A DNA stretch of 61,614 bases from an uncultured Bacilli bacterium (lineage in GTDB: Bacteria; Bacillota_I; Bacilli_A; RF39; UBA660): the NCBI GenBank assembly GCA_944371325.1, contig CALVXO010000006.1, positions 1 through 61,614 of the forward strand. Reading direction: 5' to 3'. Position numbers and translations under genes: made by a program. Every line of letters starts with the position of its first letter. The stretch's first letter is position 1. This document shows, one piece after another, positions 32,935 to 41,769 of this stretch. The notes under the pieces are model-generated. The model made no database searches. It was not told the DNA's origin and was given only the letters and a program-made list of their open reading frames with translations.

Positions 32935-32996
32935 TTTTTAATAATATTTTAAAAAAACATATACTCACCGACTTAAGTATATGTTTTATTATTACA
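32935..32996 (-). repeat. Hairpin-bearing repeat, copy 3
   Basis: About 50-60 bp resemble copies 1 and 2: AAACATATACT and AGTATATGTTT arms around a changed loop, CACCGACTTA. The ftsI codons are no longer readable. It lies between the S66 genes and the alarmone synthetase gene, marking the far edge of the accessory patch. Confidence 0.65.
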
Positions 32997-33016
32997 AACT
33001 TAATCATTTATTAACT

Positions 33017-33046
33017 TTAAAAAAAGATTGATTCTTAATCAACCTA
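33017..33046 (-). terminator. Terminator after the alarmone synthetase gene
   Basis: On the minus strand GTTGATT pairs with AATCAAT (one G-U pair), followed by TTTTTTT. It overlaps the gene's stop. Confidence 0.65.
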
Positions 33047-33652
33047 TTTATTTCCGTTTACTATTTTATTTAAATTAACCATTTTTCTATCCAATTGATT
33101 TACAATCAATGAATATTCATACATTTCTTCTTTTATATTATTTGGAATATTATCTTCATATTTATATTGAATTTTATGACTTAATGAAGCCCAGAAATCT
33201 TGAGCAACGGTTCTTATTTGAATTTCTGCTTTAACAAAATCTTTTTTGCCATTATAAACAATAGGAACTAAAACAATTAAATGATAACTTGTATATCCAC
33301 TCGATTTAGGATTAGATATATAATCTTTTTTTTCAATTATGTTTATATCAGGAATCATTGAAATTAAACTTACAATATCATATATATCTGTCAAAAAAGA
33401 ACAAACTAATCTAATTCCTATTATATCTTTAATGTTATTTACAACATTATCAATTGTTCCATCTAAATTTTTACTAATTAATTTATTCTTAATACTTTCT
33501 TTACTTTTTATTCTACTTTTAATATGTTCTACAGGGTTATAATTATGTTCTTTAACAAAAGCATCAATCATTTTTTGTATTTTTGTTTCTAAAACATTCT
33601 TACCCAATAAATATTTACACAGCACCTCATCTATATCATTATTTATATTCAT
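33044..33652 (-). CDS. Small alarmone synthetase (RelA/SpoT domain, YjbM/YwaC type)
   Basis: This single-domain (p)ppGpp synthetase transfers pyrophosphate from ATP to GTP/GDP. Seen: DIIGIRLVCSFLTDIYD (about residues 77-93), KSSGYTSYHLIV, and the synthetase signature AEIQIRTVAQDFWASLSHKI. There is no HD hydrolase, TGS or ACT domain. The chosen ATG (33652) has only a weak ribosome site, so a start up to 19 codons further upstream cannot be excluded. Its basal activity must be balanced by a hydrolase elsewhere. Confidence 0.88.
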   Translation of the reverse strand: MNINNDIDEVLCKYLLGKNVLETKIQKMIDAFVKEHNYNPVEHIKSRIKSKESIKNKLISKNLDGTIDNVVNNIKDIIGIRLVCSFLTDIYDIVSLISMIPDINIIEKKDYISNPKSSGYTSYHLIVLVPIVYNGKKDFVKAEIQIRTVAQDFWASLSHKIQYKYEDNIPNNIKEEMYEYSLIVNQLDRKMVNLNKIVNGNK

Positions 33653-33750
33653 TTTTATCGCTCTCTTTTCATAAATAGCAATTCTACCAAATAATTTTAA
33701 AATTGTCAAATTAGTATATGCTATATAATTTAAAATATGACTACATAAAT

Positions 33751-34683
33751 CTAATTAAACATCTTAATCAATTTTTCTTTTTCATCATTGGATAAGAAAG
33801 AAGCTTTTATAGCATTAATATTCATTTTATTAAAATCATCTATTTTAAAATCAAAACATTTGCTTAATTTTTCATATTCACGAGTTAATGTTATATTAGA
33901 TACAGTTCTATTATCTGTATTAATAGTTACTAAAACACCTTTATCATATAATTTTCTTATCGGGTGATTAATATATTCACATATATTAGTATCAACATTA
34001 CTAGTAGGACAAATTTCTAAAGTAATATTTTTTTCTTTTATTAAATTTATAACTTTATCATCTTCTATACATCTAACACCATGACCGATTCTTTTTGTAT
34101 TAAAATTAATAGCAGATAAAATACTATCAATACCATCTGCTTCTCCAGCATGAATAGTAAATGGTATATTTATATCATTAATTATATCAAATAAATTTTT
34201 AAAACTACTAGTTTTGTATTTCTTTTCATCACCTGCTAAATCAATTCCAACTACACCCTTATTTAAATATTTATATGTTAAATCAATTATTTTTTTATTT
34301 TCTATAAAACTACTATTTCGCATCATACATAATATTAAATTAACTTTTAAATCTTTATCTCTTAATCCTTCTAAAACAGATTCAACTACTTCTTCTAAAG
34401 ATAAGTGTTTAGTGTGTAAAATAGGAGCAAATCTAACTTCAGCATATATAACATTATCCTTCTTTAAATCTTCGACTAATTCTTTAGCAACCCTTGTTAA
34501 CATTTCTTTTGATTGCATTATTTCAATTGGTAAATTAAATTTAGTTAAATATTCTTCTAAATTTTTACAATTATTACACATTACATCTTCTTTTGATATA
34601 TTTTTAAATTCTTTTAATGTTTCATATCTAACTGAACCATCTAAATGAACGTGTAATTCTACCTTAGGAATTTCTCTTAGCAT
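33751..34683 (-). CDS. add: Adenosine deaminase
   Basis: This zinc enzyme converts adenosine to inosine. The 310-aa product has VELHVHLDGS (metal HxH, about residues 9-18), FTIHAGEADG with the catalytic His/Glu, the RIGHGVR motif and TINTDNR, where the usual NTDDP has changed slightly. The gene overlaps the 3' end of galE by 20 bases, so the two are likely coupled. Specificity for adenosine rather than adenine is inferred. Confidence 0.85.
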   Translation of the reverse strand: MLREIPKVELHVHLDGSVRYETLKEFKNISKEDVMCNNCKNLEEYLTKFNLPIEIMQSKEMLTRVAKELVEDLKKDNVIYAEVRFAPILHTKHLSLEEVVESVLEGLRDKDLKVNLILCMMRNSSFIENKKIIDLTYKYLNKGVVGIDLAGDEKKYKTSSFKNLFDIINDINIPFTIHAGEADGIDSILSAINFNTKRIGHGVRCIEDDKVINLIKEKNITLEICPTSNVDTNICEYINHPIRKLYDKGVLVTINTDNRTVSNITLTREYEKLSKCFDFKIDDFNKMNINAIKASFLSNDEKEKLIKMFN

Positions 34684-35662
34684 ATTCATAAGAATCTTTC
34701 ACCATTTCTTCTATTGTTTTAGTAGCTTTAAAATTTAACTTTTTTAAAGCGTATGAACAATCAGCATAACAAGCATCAATATCACCAGGTCTACGATCTG
34801 TTATTTTATAATTTACTTTAATATTATTAACTTTTTCAAATGTTTTAACTATTTCTAAAACACTATAACCATGACCTGTACCTAAATTATAAAAATCAAT
34901 TCCTTTTTCTTTATTAATTAATTCAATCGCTTTTATATGACCGATTGCTAAGTCAACAACATGAATATAATCTCTAACTCCTGTTCCATCAACTGTATTA
35001 TAATCATTACCAAAAATACTTAATTGTTCTAATTTTTTAGTTGCCACTTTAACAATATAAGGCATCAAATTATTTGGTATATCATTAGGATTTTCTCCTA
35101 TTAAATAACTTTTGTGAGCTCCGATTGGATTAAAATATCTTAATACCGCAATACTCCAATCATTATCTGAATTATATAAATCTTTTAAAATACCTTCAAT
35201 ATATAATTTAGTTGAACCATAAGGATTAGTAGTTTTTAAATCAAAATCTTCTTTTATTGGTAATGTTTTAGGATTACCATAAACAGTAGCACTTGAAGAA
35301 AAAACTAATTTTTTACAGTTATATTTTGTCATAACTTCTAGCAAAGTTAAAGTTGAATCAAGATTATTACGATAATATAATAAAGGTTTTTTTACACTTT
35401 CTCCTACCGCTTTTAATCCGGCAAAATGAATTACTGCATCAATTTTTTCTTTTTCAAATATTTTATCAACTAATTCTTTATCACACAAATCACATTTATA
35501 AAATTTTAAATCTTTATTTGTTATTTTTTTTATTTTATCTATTACATCTTCTTTAGAATTAGATAAATTATCGATAATAACAACTTCATATTCATTATCT
35601 AACAATTCACAACATGTATGACTTCCAATATATCCACAACCACCTGTAACTAAAATTTTCAT
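34664..35662 (-). CDS. galE: UDP-glucose 4-epimerase
   Basis: This short-chain dehydrogenase interconverts UDP-glucose and UDP-galactose. The 332-aa product has the NAD-binding TGGCGYIGSHTCCEL at the N terminus, SSSATVYG with the catalytic Ser/Thr, NPYGSTKLYIEG (Tyr-x3-Lys) and the VRDYIHVVDLA segment. It has full family length. TAGGAGG precedes the ATG. It lies two bases after the flippase gene, suggesting a surface-polysaccharide link. Confidence 0.95.
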   Translation of the reverse strand: MKILVTGGCGYIGSHTCCELLDNEYEVVIIDNLSNSKEDVIDKIKKITNKDLKFYKCDLCDKELVDKIFEKEKIDAVIHFAGLKAVGESVKKPLLYYRNNLDSTLTLLEVMTKYNCKKLVFSSSATVYGNPKTLPIKEDFDLKTTNPYGSTKLYIEGILKDLYNSDNDWSIAVLRYFNPIGAHKSYLIGENPNDIPNNLMPYIVKVATKKLEQLSIFGNDYNTVDGTGVRDYIHVVDLAIGHIKAIELINKEKGIDFYNLGTGHGYSVLEIVKTFEKVNNIKVNYKITDRRPGDIDACYADCSYALKKLNFKATKTIEEMVKDSYEYAKRNS

Positions 35663-35664
35663 TC

Positions 35665-37287
35665 TTACCTCCTAAATATTTTATTTATAAATTTTTTACC
35701 AAATACTTCTTCTAACATATTATTTTTAATTGATAAAACTAAATAGATAACACCACCTATTAAAGCATATATTATTATTTCTAATAAGGCCCATAATCTC
35801 GTTGTTTCAAAAGTACCTAAAAATAATCTTATAATCATTATACTTAATAACATTATCCCATTCATTAATAATATTTTTATTGATGGAACAATACTACTTT
35901 TATAGCTAACTTTATAAACTTTATTTAATTTATATAACAAATAGATTACCGCTAAAAATTGAACCAACATTGTCGTTATAATTGTTCCATAATATGCTTC
36001 AAAACCAATAAATTTTACAAAATGCATCATTGGTATATTTAATATTGCCTTTAAAATAAAACTGCCAAATAATGTTCCTAAAGCAATTTTAGGTTTATCT
36101 AAAGCATTAGTAGTATCTACTAATACATAGAAAAATGAATTAATAATTGATTGTAATATATAAAAACTAAATACATCAACACTTAATTTATCATAACCAT
36201 AAAAGATTGTCCAAACACTACTAGATAAAAACCAAATTCCTAAAGTCATAGGTAATGCTGTATATAATATTATTTTTAATGATTGATTTATTTTAACAGA
36301 TACATCTTTATAATCTTTTAAAGTAGCGCTCCTTACGATATTAGGAATAATACTCATAGTAAGACCAAAAGTGATTGCTAAAATAATCATATTTAATTTC
36401 GATCCCCAAGTAGTTACAATACTTAAAATATTTTCAGCAACATTAACATCATAACCTAAACCAACTAATCCTCTAACAACAGTAAAAACATCAACTGTAT
36501 TATAAATAGATCTTATAAATTCTATTAAAATAAAAGGTAAAGAATAAATAACAATTCTTTTAAAAATTACTTTATTAGTTAATTTTAATTCTTCTTTTTT
36601 AGGAGATTCATTTCTTTTTAATTCTTCTCTATTTTTATTTATTTTATTAATTATGTATAAGTAAGCTACTAAAGCTCCAGCAGTTGCTCCAAAAGTAGCT
36701 ACACCAACAGCAGTTGTTATTGATAAATTAAATACTTTTAAAGTTAAATAACTTCCACCTACTATAACAATAACTCTTACTAATTGTTCTATTACATTAG
36801 CAATAGCAGGAACTGCCATCATTCTATGTCCTTGAACATATCCTTTACTTACACTTAAAATAGGAATAAATAATAAAGCTGTTGATATAACTCTAATAAC
36901 GAAAGTTATATCATCTAGACTATTACCACCTTCAATATCACCTATTATTAGATATGATATTTGAGGTGCGAATAAAAATAAAGTGATAAAACTTAATAAT
37001 CCCAATATAACTATAATATATTTACCTATTTTATATGCTCGTTCCTGTGCATTATAATAACCTAAAGTATTATATTCACTTACTGCTTTAGCCATTGCAC
37101 TAGGAATACCAGTTGATGAAAGTGATGCAAATACAGCATATATAGTATAAGCATAACTATATAAAATTGCTCCTTGTGTTCCTATAATTGCTCTAAAAGG
37201 GATAACATATATTATCCCTAAAATTTTGCATAAAACTATTCCAATTGTTGAAATTATTGCTCCTTCAACAAAACTATTTTTTTTCAA
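35665..37287 (-). CDS. MATE-like polysaccharide flippase (MurJ/SpoVB family)
   Basis: This 540-aa membrane protein with about 14 helices belongs to the MVF/MATE-like lipid-linked oligosaccharide flippases. The N terminus, KNSFVEGAIISTIGIVLCKI and then IPFRAIIGTQG, resembles SpoVB/YtgP/MurJ proteins. TTG 37287 is the start, after AAAGGAAGTG. It may flip lipid II or another undecaprenyl-linked sugar; the exact substrate cannot be told. galE follows after two bases. Confidence 0.88.
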   Translation of the reverse strand: MKKNSFVEGAIISTIGIVLCKILGIIYVIPFRAIIGTQGAILYSYAYTIYAVFASLSSTGIPSAMAKAVSEYNTLGYYNAQERAYKIGKYIIVILGLLSFITLFLFAPQISYLIIGDIEGGNSLDDITFVIRVISTALLFIPILSVSKGYVQGHRMMAVPAIANVIEQLVRVIVIVGGSYLTLKVFNLSITTAVGVATFGATAGALVAYLYIINKINKNREELKRNESPKKEELKLTNKVIFKRIVIYSLPFILIEFIRSIYNTVDVFTVVRGLVGLGYDVNVAENILSIVTTWGSKLNMIILAITFGLTMSIIPNIVRSATLKDYKDVSVKINQSLKIILYTALPMTLGIWFLSSSVWTIFYGYDKLSVDVFSFYILQSIINSFFYVLVDTTNALDKPKIALGTLFGSFILKAILNIPMMHFVKFIGFEAYYGTIITTMLVQFLAVIYLLYKLNKVYKVSYKSSIVPSIKILLMNGIMLLSIMIIRLFLGTFETTRLWALLEIIIYALIGGVIYLVLSIKNNMLEEVFGKKFINKIFRR

Positions 37288-37314
37288 AATATCACTTCCT
37301 TTAGTTATAAATAA

Positions 37315-38277
37315 CTATTTTATATTCCAACATCCACCATTATCAGGGCCTATTCTTTCAATTATATTTTTATCAATCAATTTTTTTAAATTATATTTAA
37401 CTTTATCAGATGAAATATTTAATTTACTAGCTAATTCATTTCTTGTTATTTTAGTATTTTCCTTTATATATTTTAAAATTTTTATTTGATTATTATTTAA
37501 TTTCTGGGTAGTTTTCTGGGTAATTTTTATTAAAGAAGAATCAATTACATTCAACATAAATTCAATAAAATCATTGACATTTCCATTAATATGACATTGT
37601 GCTATAGAATTATAATATTTTTCTTGATTTAAATAAATTTCTTCTTCAATTGGAATATATTTAAATTTATTATCCCAATCAGTTAAAATTAAACTCACCC
37701 AAAACCTAGCCATTCTTCCATTTCCATCACTAAATGGATGAATATAAACAAAATAATAGTGAAAAATAGAAGCTAAAATAATTGGATGGAGATTTTCTTT
37801 ATTTATAAATTCAAATAAACTTTTCATTAATGATGGTACTAATAATGAATTAGGAGCCCTATAAATAATTTTATCATCTTTTTTTATTCCTTCACCGTGA
37901 TTCCTATAATAACCATTATCATCATCAAAATACTTCATAAGCACTACATGAGCTTTTAAAAAATCTTTTTCATCTTTCCAATTATATTCATCTATGTGTT
38001 CATATAATTCATTAGCATTTTTTACTTCCTGAATTTCTTTCCTATTGCCTAACACTAGTTTATGTTCAATAATATTTTCAACTGAATCCAATGATAACGA
38101 ATTGTCTTCAATCGCAAGTGAAGAATATATAGATCTTACCTTAGATTTAACTTGTAAATTTTTTTTAAAACTATTCTCCAATTTTATTAAAGATAAATTT
38201 TTTCCTATTTTTTTTATTATATTTTTATTATCTTCACTTATATAAAATATTGGATTTATTTTATCAAAATTCTTCAC
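37315..38277 (-). CDS. Fic family protein with C-terminal winged helix
   Basis: Fic proteins usually transfer AMP to target side chains. This 320-aa protein has an N-terminal SSLAIEDN motif like the class II inhibitory helix, the catalytic IHPFSDGNGRMAR loop (about residues 194-206) and a C-terminal winged-helix domain (TRNELASKLNISSDKVKYNL) that may read DNA. GTG 38277 is the preferred start because AGGTGA precedes it. The Cse60-like gene lies just upstream. Target unknown. Confidence 0.9.
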   Translation of the reverse strand: MKNFDKINPIFYISEDNKNIIKKIGKNLSLIKLENSFKKNLQVKSKVRSIYSSLAIEDNSLSLDSVENIIEHKLVLGNRKEIQEVKNANELYEHIDEYNWKDEKDFLKAHVVLMKYFDDDNGYYRNHGEGIKKDDKIIYRAPNSLLVPSLMKSLFEFINKENLHPIILASIFHYYFVYIHPFSDGNGRMARFWVSLILTDWDNKFKYIPIEEEIYLNQEKYYNSIAQCHINGNVNDFIEFMLNVIDSSLIKITQKTTQKLNNNQIKILKYIKENTKITRNELASKLNISSDKVKYNLKKLIDKNIIERIGPDNGGCWNIK

Positions 38278-38294
38278 TTTTTCACCTCGAAACA

Positions 38295-38462
38295 TTACTT
38301 CCTATAAACTATCATTGCCGAAAAACAATATAATTGTTCTTCACCTACTATACTAATTGCCACTTGATATTTAATATCTAATATTTCTTTATCTTTAATA
38401 AAATTATTAACACTTTCTTCTAAATCTTTTTCATGACCTTCATCAAATATTTTTACTTGCAT
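38295..38462 (-). CDS. Cse60-like sporulation protein
   Basis: This 55-aa protein begins MQVKIFDEGHEKDLEESVNN, with IKYQVAIS later. This fits the Cse60/DUF2758 family, whose B. subtilis member is made under sigma-E. GGTGAT precedes ATG 38462. It ends 17 bases before the Fic start. The family role is not well defined, and the assignment is from recall of the family pattern. Confidence 0.7.
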   Translation of the reverse strand: MQVKIFDEGHEKDLEESVNNFIKDKEILDIKYQVAISIVGEEQLYCFSAMIVYRK

Positions 38463-38506
38463 TATATCACCATAAATATAATATCATAATATTTTGTAAA
38501 TATTTG

Positions 38507-39133
38507 TCATTTTAATGACTTCCTTATTTCTTTATAATTTTTACAATATTTGCTTACCTGCAACCAAAAATTTTTAGAGTGATCAAAATGAATAAAATGA
38601 CTTAATTCATGAACAATTACATAATCAATTTGTTCATATCCATATTTTATTAATTCACTATTTAATGTAACTGTATTATTGCTTCGATTACAAACGCCCC
38701 ACCTAGTTTTCATTTTCCTAATTCTTAATTTAGGATAAGGTATTTTTTCTATATATGAATTATATATATAATCTAACCTTTCTTTAAAGATAACTTCTAT
38801 GTGTTTTTTTAACCATTTATTTAAATATTCCTCACTTTTGACAAATATTTTATCATCACTTATTTCTATATCTTTATAATTAACATATATAACATAATAT
38901 TTTTTTCCTAAAAAATAAAAATTATTATTCTTTTCTATCTTCTTATTTTCTTTTTCAATCATTTTTTTTATTGTACAATAATTCTTATCTAATAATTGCT
39001 TAATATAACTTTTACTAGCAAAATAATTTGTCGTTATATATATTTCATTATTTCTTATTCTTATATAAGTGTTTTTATTATTTTTTTTTATTATATTTAC
39101 ATTATATTCAACTTCATCAATTACATATTTCAT
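38507..39133 (-). CDS. YgjP-like metallopeptidase-domain protein (DUF45)
   Basis: This 208-aa protein contains VIVHELSHFIHFDHSKNFW (about residues 171-189): an HExxH zinc motif followed by HxxxFW, diagnostic of the YgjP/WLM-like DUF45 family. RIRKMKTRWGVCNRSNNTV upstream is also typical. It is probably a cytosolic zinc hydrolase of unknown substrate. No membrane segment is present. It has no operon partner. Confidence 0.9.
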   Translation of the reverse strand: MKYVIDEVEYNVNIIKKNNKNTYIRIRNNEIYITTNYFASKSYIKQLLDKNYCTIKKMIEKENKKIEKNNNFYFLGKKYYVIYVNYKDIEISDDKIFVKSEEYLNKWLKKHIEVIFKERLDYIYNSYIEKIPYPKLRIRKMKTRWGVCNRSNNTVTLNSELIKYGYEQIDYVIVHELSHFIHFDHSKNFWLQVSKYCKNYKEIRKSLK

Positions 39134-39243
39134 ATATAAATTATATCATTTTTTATAATATAAGTAAAACATATAATGTTAAACTATGATAAATAATGTT
39201 GTTAACATTATAAATATTAAAACAGCATACAAACATATAACAT

Positions 39244-39270
39244 CACCTTGCCATTTTTTTCGGCAAGGTG
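39244..39270. repeat. GC-rich 9-bp hairpin downstream of the variable protein gene
   Basis: CACCTTGCC pairs with GGCAAGGTG around an 8-9-nt T-rich loop. No T run follows on the coding strand, so a terminator role is doubtful. Confidence 0.55.
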
Positions 39271-39316
39271 TGTCTTTACTTCGTTTATACATTACTGTCA
39301 TTTATATCACGTTTGC

Positions 39317-40783
39317 TTATTGTAATACGTATGGTGAGTTTGGAGTACCTTCACCCCCTGTGAAGGTTATGGCTGAAGTCCCTGACTTCAGATATATAAC
39401 TGCACGCACGCCGCTACCGTTCGACGGACTATCGTTGCTGAGGTTGCCATTGTAGCCTACGCTGCGAACGTAAGACGAACTATATCTATTCATTGTCCAA
39501 TAATAACTTGATACTGTTGGATTTTCTATTGTATTTACATCTACAAATGTTTTGTCACTTGATGTACTTAAATCAATGTCGTTTCCACTGAACATTTCTC
39601 CTACTGTTGGTAATCCGATACCTGCTTCTAACATCTCATCTTGTACATCTTTATAATTTGACCCTAATGAATAATCTCCTATATAGAATGTTTTATTTCC
39701 TGTATATCGATATGTATCACTTATTCCTTCGGCAAATTTATTCAATGATGTGTATATTGTATGACTTGTACTTATTGTTGTTGAACTTCCGTATGTACTT
39801 GTATCTGGAAGTAGTCCATTTAGTACTACTTTGATACTATCATTATCTTTGCTTACTACTCTAAATGTACACATATTATCACTTCCGCAAGCACTATCAC
39901 TTCCACTATATGGTACATTGATATATTCTCCTACTTGTACATTATTAGTATTTGTTGATTTATTTCCTACCTGATAATTGCTCGCAAGAGTACCATCATT
40001 ACCTTCGGTGATGGTTATATCAGAAATTTTTATAACTGCACGCACGCCGTACTCATTCGAAGGACTATCGTTGCCGAGGTCGCCATCGTAGCTGACGTGG
40101 CGAACGCTAGACGAACTATATCTATTTCCTAGCCACCACCAATCTTTGATATCTAAGAAAGAATCAGCTTCTCCCGCTCGTTTATATTGGTCTTCATCTA
40201 ATAATCCTACTTTTTGAGTTATCGTAATTTCGTCTACATCTGTATATATGCCTATATTAAATGTACTAACTTGAATATTAGTTTGTATACTACTATCTAA
40301 ACTATTCCAAAAATATTCATTTAACCATTGATTTATATAACTTGATTCATATGCTTCTTGTGTTTCCCATACTGCACTTGCTGGTTTAATTGATGTTAAT
40401 GGTTGTTGGGTTATTAATGTTAATGTTTTCTTTTCTTTATCAAATTCTAATACCCTCCATTGATGACCTCCATACCACAGGAAGTTATTTGAAACTTGTT
40501 CATTAGTTCCTGTATAATAATATAAATTTTCATTTGTTTCATCTTTTACTAACCCAACTTCATTTCCTTCTTGATATTGTTCTAATAATGTTGATATCAA
40601 ACTTTCACCTTGTACTATTTCACTTTCGACAACATCATTTAATTCATTCATAACGTCATTTTTTAATTTATCTAGTACCATTTTTCTAGCACCCATAATA
40701 CTTATAATACTAAATATTAATAATAAAAACAATATTAATATTGAATAGATAATACCTGAAACTGCAAAACCCTTGTTATTCAT
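39317..40783 (-). CDS. Membrane-anchored protein with two hypervariable C-type-lectin-like segments (candidate DGR target)
   Basis: The 488-aa product starts at ATG 40783 after AGAGGTG. The N terminus NNKGFAVSGIIYSILILFLL is a prepilin-like hydrophobic anchor, followed by a helical stalk and two extracellular domains. Each domain ends in NRYSSSxVRxVxYxGxL.NDSPSN..GVRAVI (about residues 220-251 and 432-462), like formylglycine-enzyme/C-lec folds of diversity-generating retroelement proteins. The two 95-bp DNA segments are GC-rich and align without gaps. The ligand and the retroelement itself are not in this window. Confidence 0.8.
   Translation of the reverse strand: MNNKGFAVSGIIYSILILFLLLIFSIISIMGARKMVLDKLKNDVMNELNDVVESEIVQGESLISTLLEQYQEGNEVGLVKDETNENLYYYTGTNEQVSNNFLWYGGHQWRVLEFDKEKKTLTLITQQPLTSIKPASAVWETQEAYESSYINQWLNEYFWNSLDSSIQTNIQVSTFNIGIYTDVDEITITQKVGLLDEDQYKRAGEADSFLDIKDWWWLGNRYSSSSVRHVSYDGDLGNDSPSNEYGVRAVIKISDITITEGNDGTLASNYQVGNKSTNTNNVQVGEYINVPYSGSDSACGSDNMCTFRVVSKDNDSIKVVLNGLLPDTSTYGSSTTISTSHTIYTSLNKFAEGISDTYRYTGNKTFYIGDYSLGSNYKDVQDEMLEAGIGLPTVGEMFSGNDIDLSTSSDKTFVDVNTIENPTVSSYYWTMNRYSSSYVRSVGYNGNLSNDSPSNGSGVRAVIYLKSGTSAITFTGGEGTPNSPYVLQ
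39347..39391. repeat. Two 8-bp hairpins next to variable segment 1
   Basis: ACCTTCAC-5 nt-GTGAAGGT (39347-39367) and CTGAAGTC-CCT-GACTTCAG (39373-39391) sit, on the coding strand, just 3' of the variable segment. The second ends 4 bases from it. Known retroelement targets need such a cruciform next to the variable repeat. Confidence 0.7.
39396..39490 (-). repeat. Variable repeat-like segment 1 (C-terminal)
   Basis: This 95-bp segment aligns without gaps to 40032-40126, with 80 identical positions. The first 18 and last ~16 positions are identical and the differences cluster between. Differing codons are TAC, AGC, GTA, GGC, AAT, AAC, AGC, CCG, AAC, GGT and AGC. Confidence 0.75.
39992..40015. 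repeat. Hairpin next to variable segment 2
   Basis: ACCATCA pairs with TGATGGT around a 10-nt loop, 17 bases 3' of segment 2 on the coding strand. It is weaker than the two hairpins beside segment 1. Confidence 0.5.
40032..40126 (-). repeat. Variable repeat-like segment 2 (internal)
   Basis: This is the partner of 39396-39490, with the same length and frame. Its codons at the differing sites are AGC, CAC, GTC, AGC, GAT, GAC, GGC, CCT, AAT, GAG and TAC. All 15 differences could arise from adenines in one template. Confidence 0.75.
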
Positions 40784-40846
40784 ATTTAACACCTCTTTAC
40801 TATAAAAATTATATCAAATATAATATTTTTTTACAATAAAAAACAG

Positions 40847-40868
40847 CTAAAAAATTAGCTGTCATACA
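40847..40868 (-). terminator. Terminator after the yihY operon
   Basis: ACAGCTAA pairs with TTAGCTGT, followed on the minus strand by TTTTTTATT. It lies ~90 bases past the YihY stop. Confidence 0.7.
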
Positions 40869-40959
40869 TTAATACTTATAAGTTTAAAAATGAAACTTCA
40901 TCGGTACTAAATGTAGTCTATGTGTTTGAATATATATATTCATTAATAATATGGTTTAT

Positions 40960-41769
40960 TTATTTTAAATTATTCTCATTTATTTGATAATAATTATTAT
41001 TTATTGCTATTCCTAAAACAATTATATTTGATATCATATAAATTAAAAACATCAAAATTGCTATATTAGCTAATCCGCCATATATAATGTCATAATGTGC
41101 TATATTATTAACATAAAATGAGTAAAATGTTGTAACAACTACAATAGAAACAGTTGCAAATAAAGCACCATAATTAACATATTTACTTTTTATTTTTTTA
41201 TCTGGGGCCAAAGTATATAATATTTTTATAATTAAAAATATGGTAAAAAAAGCAATTATGGTTTTGATTATAATAATCAATATATAATTATTAGCAATAA
41301 ATTTACCTAATATACCAAATGATAAAATGTTATTTAAAATAAATGATCCAAAAGCTAAGACAATTAAAGTTACAACAAATAACATTAATAACCAAAAAGT
41401 CATAAACAAAGCTTTTATTCTACGATAAATATAATTTTTATTTTCTATTTTATATAATAAATTTGATGCAATTATTAAACTATCAGAAGCATTACTTGCT
41501 ACAAAAAAACCAATTATAACAAATATAATATTAGTTATATTTAATCCATCAAAGAAAGGAAGAATAATTTCAATTATTTCTTTAGGAACTAAATTACCAA
41601 TATAATTTGTGATACTACTAGTTGATAAGGAAAGACTAGACGCAACCATTCCAAATAAACTTATAATTGGTGCTAAAGAAAGAATAAGAAAAAAGGCTAG
41701 ATTACCAGGTAATATTAACATTTCTGGTAATCTTAGCACATGCCATAAATTAATTATAAATTTTTTCAA
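40960..41769 (-). CDS. YihY/BrkB family membrane protein
   Basis: This 269-aa protein has about six membrane helices. The N-terminal segment LILPGNLAFFLILSLAPIIS and the ASNASDSLIIASNLLY loop fit the YihY/UPF0761 family. TTG 41769 is the start. It overlaps the TGA of the upstream GGDEF gene (TTGA) and has an AGAGGAAG site. Its function is unknown in most bacteria; older RNase BN annotations of the family are wrong. Confidence 0.85.
   Translation of the reverse strand: MKKFIINLWHVLRLPEMLILPGNLAFFLILSLAPIISLFGMVASSLSLSTSSITNYIGNLVPKEIIEIILPFFDGLNITNIIFVIIGFFVASNASDSLIIASNLLYKIENKNYIYRRIKALFMTFWLLMLFVVTLIVLAFGSFILNNILSFGILGKFIANNYILIIIIKTIIAFFTIFLIIKILYTLAPDKKIKSKYVNYGALFATVSIVVVTTFYSFYVNNIAHYDIIYGGLANIAILMFLIYMISNIIVLGIAINNNYYQINENNLK

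Noticed and set aside
32819..33007. A 62-aa minus-strand open frame
   Set aside because: It lies across repeat copy 3, has no ribosome site and no recognisable composition, so it is probably chance.
34214..34648. Long plus-strand open frame opposite the adenosine deaminase gene
   Set aside because: It is antisense to a clearly identified enzyme gene and lacks a ribosome site.
39244..39270. Hairpin as terminator of the variable protein gene
   Set aside because: It lacks a T run on the coding strand; kept only as an unexplained hairpin.
39317..40783. A reverse transcriptase or template repeat near the variable protein
   Set aside because: No reverse-transcriptase motif and no third copy of the 95-bp segment was seen in the window. 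If the retroelement exists, it acts from elsewhere.
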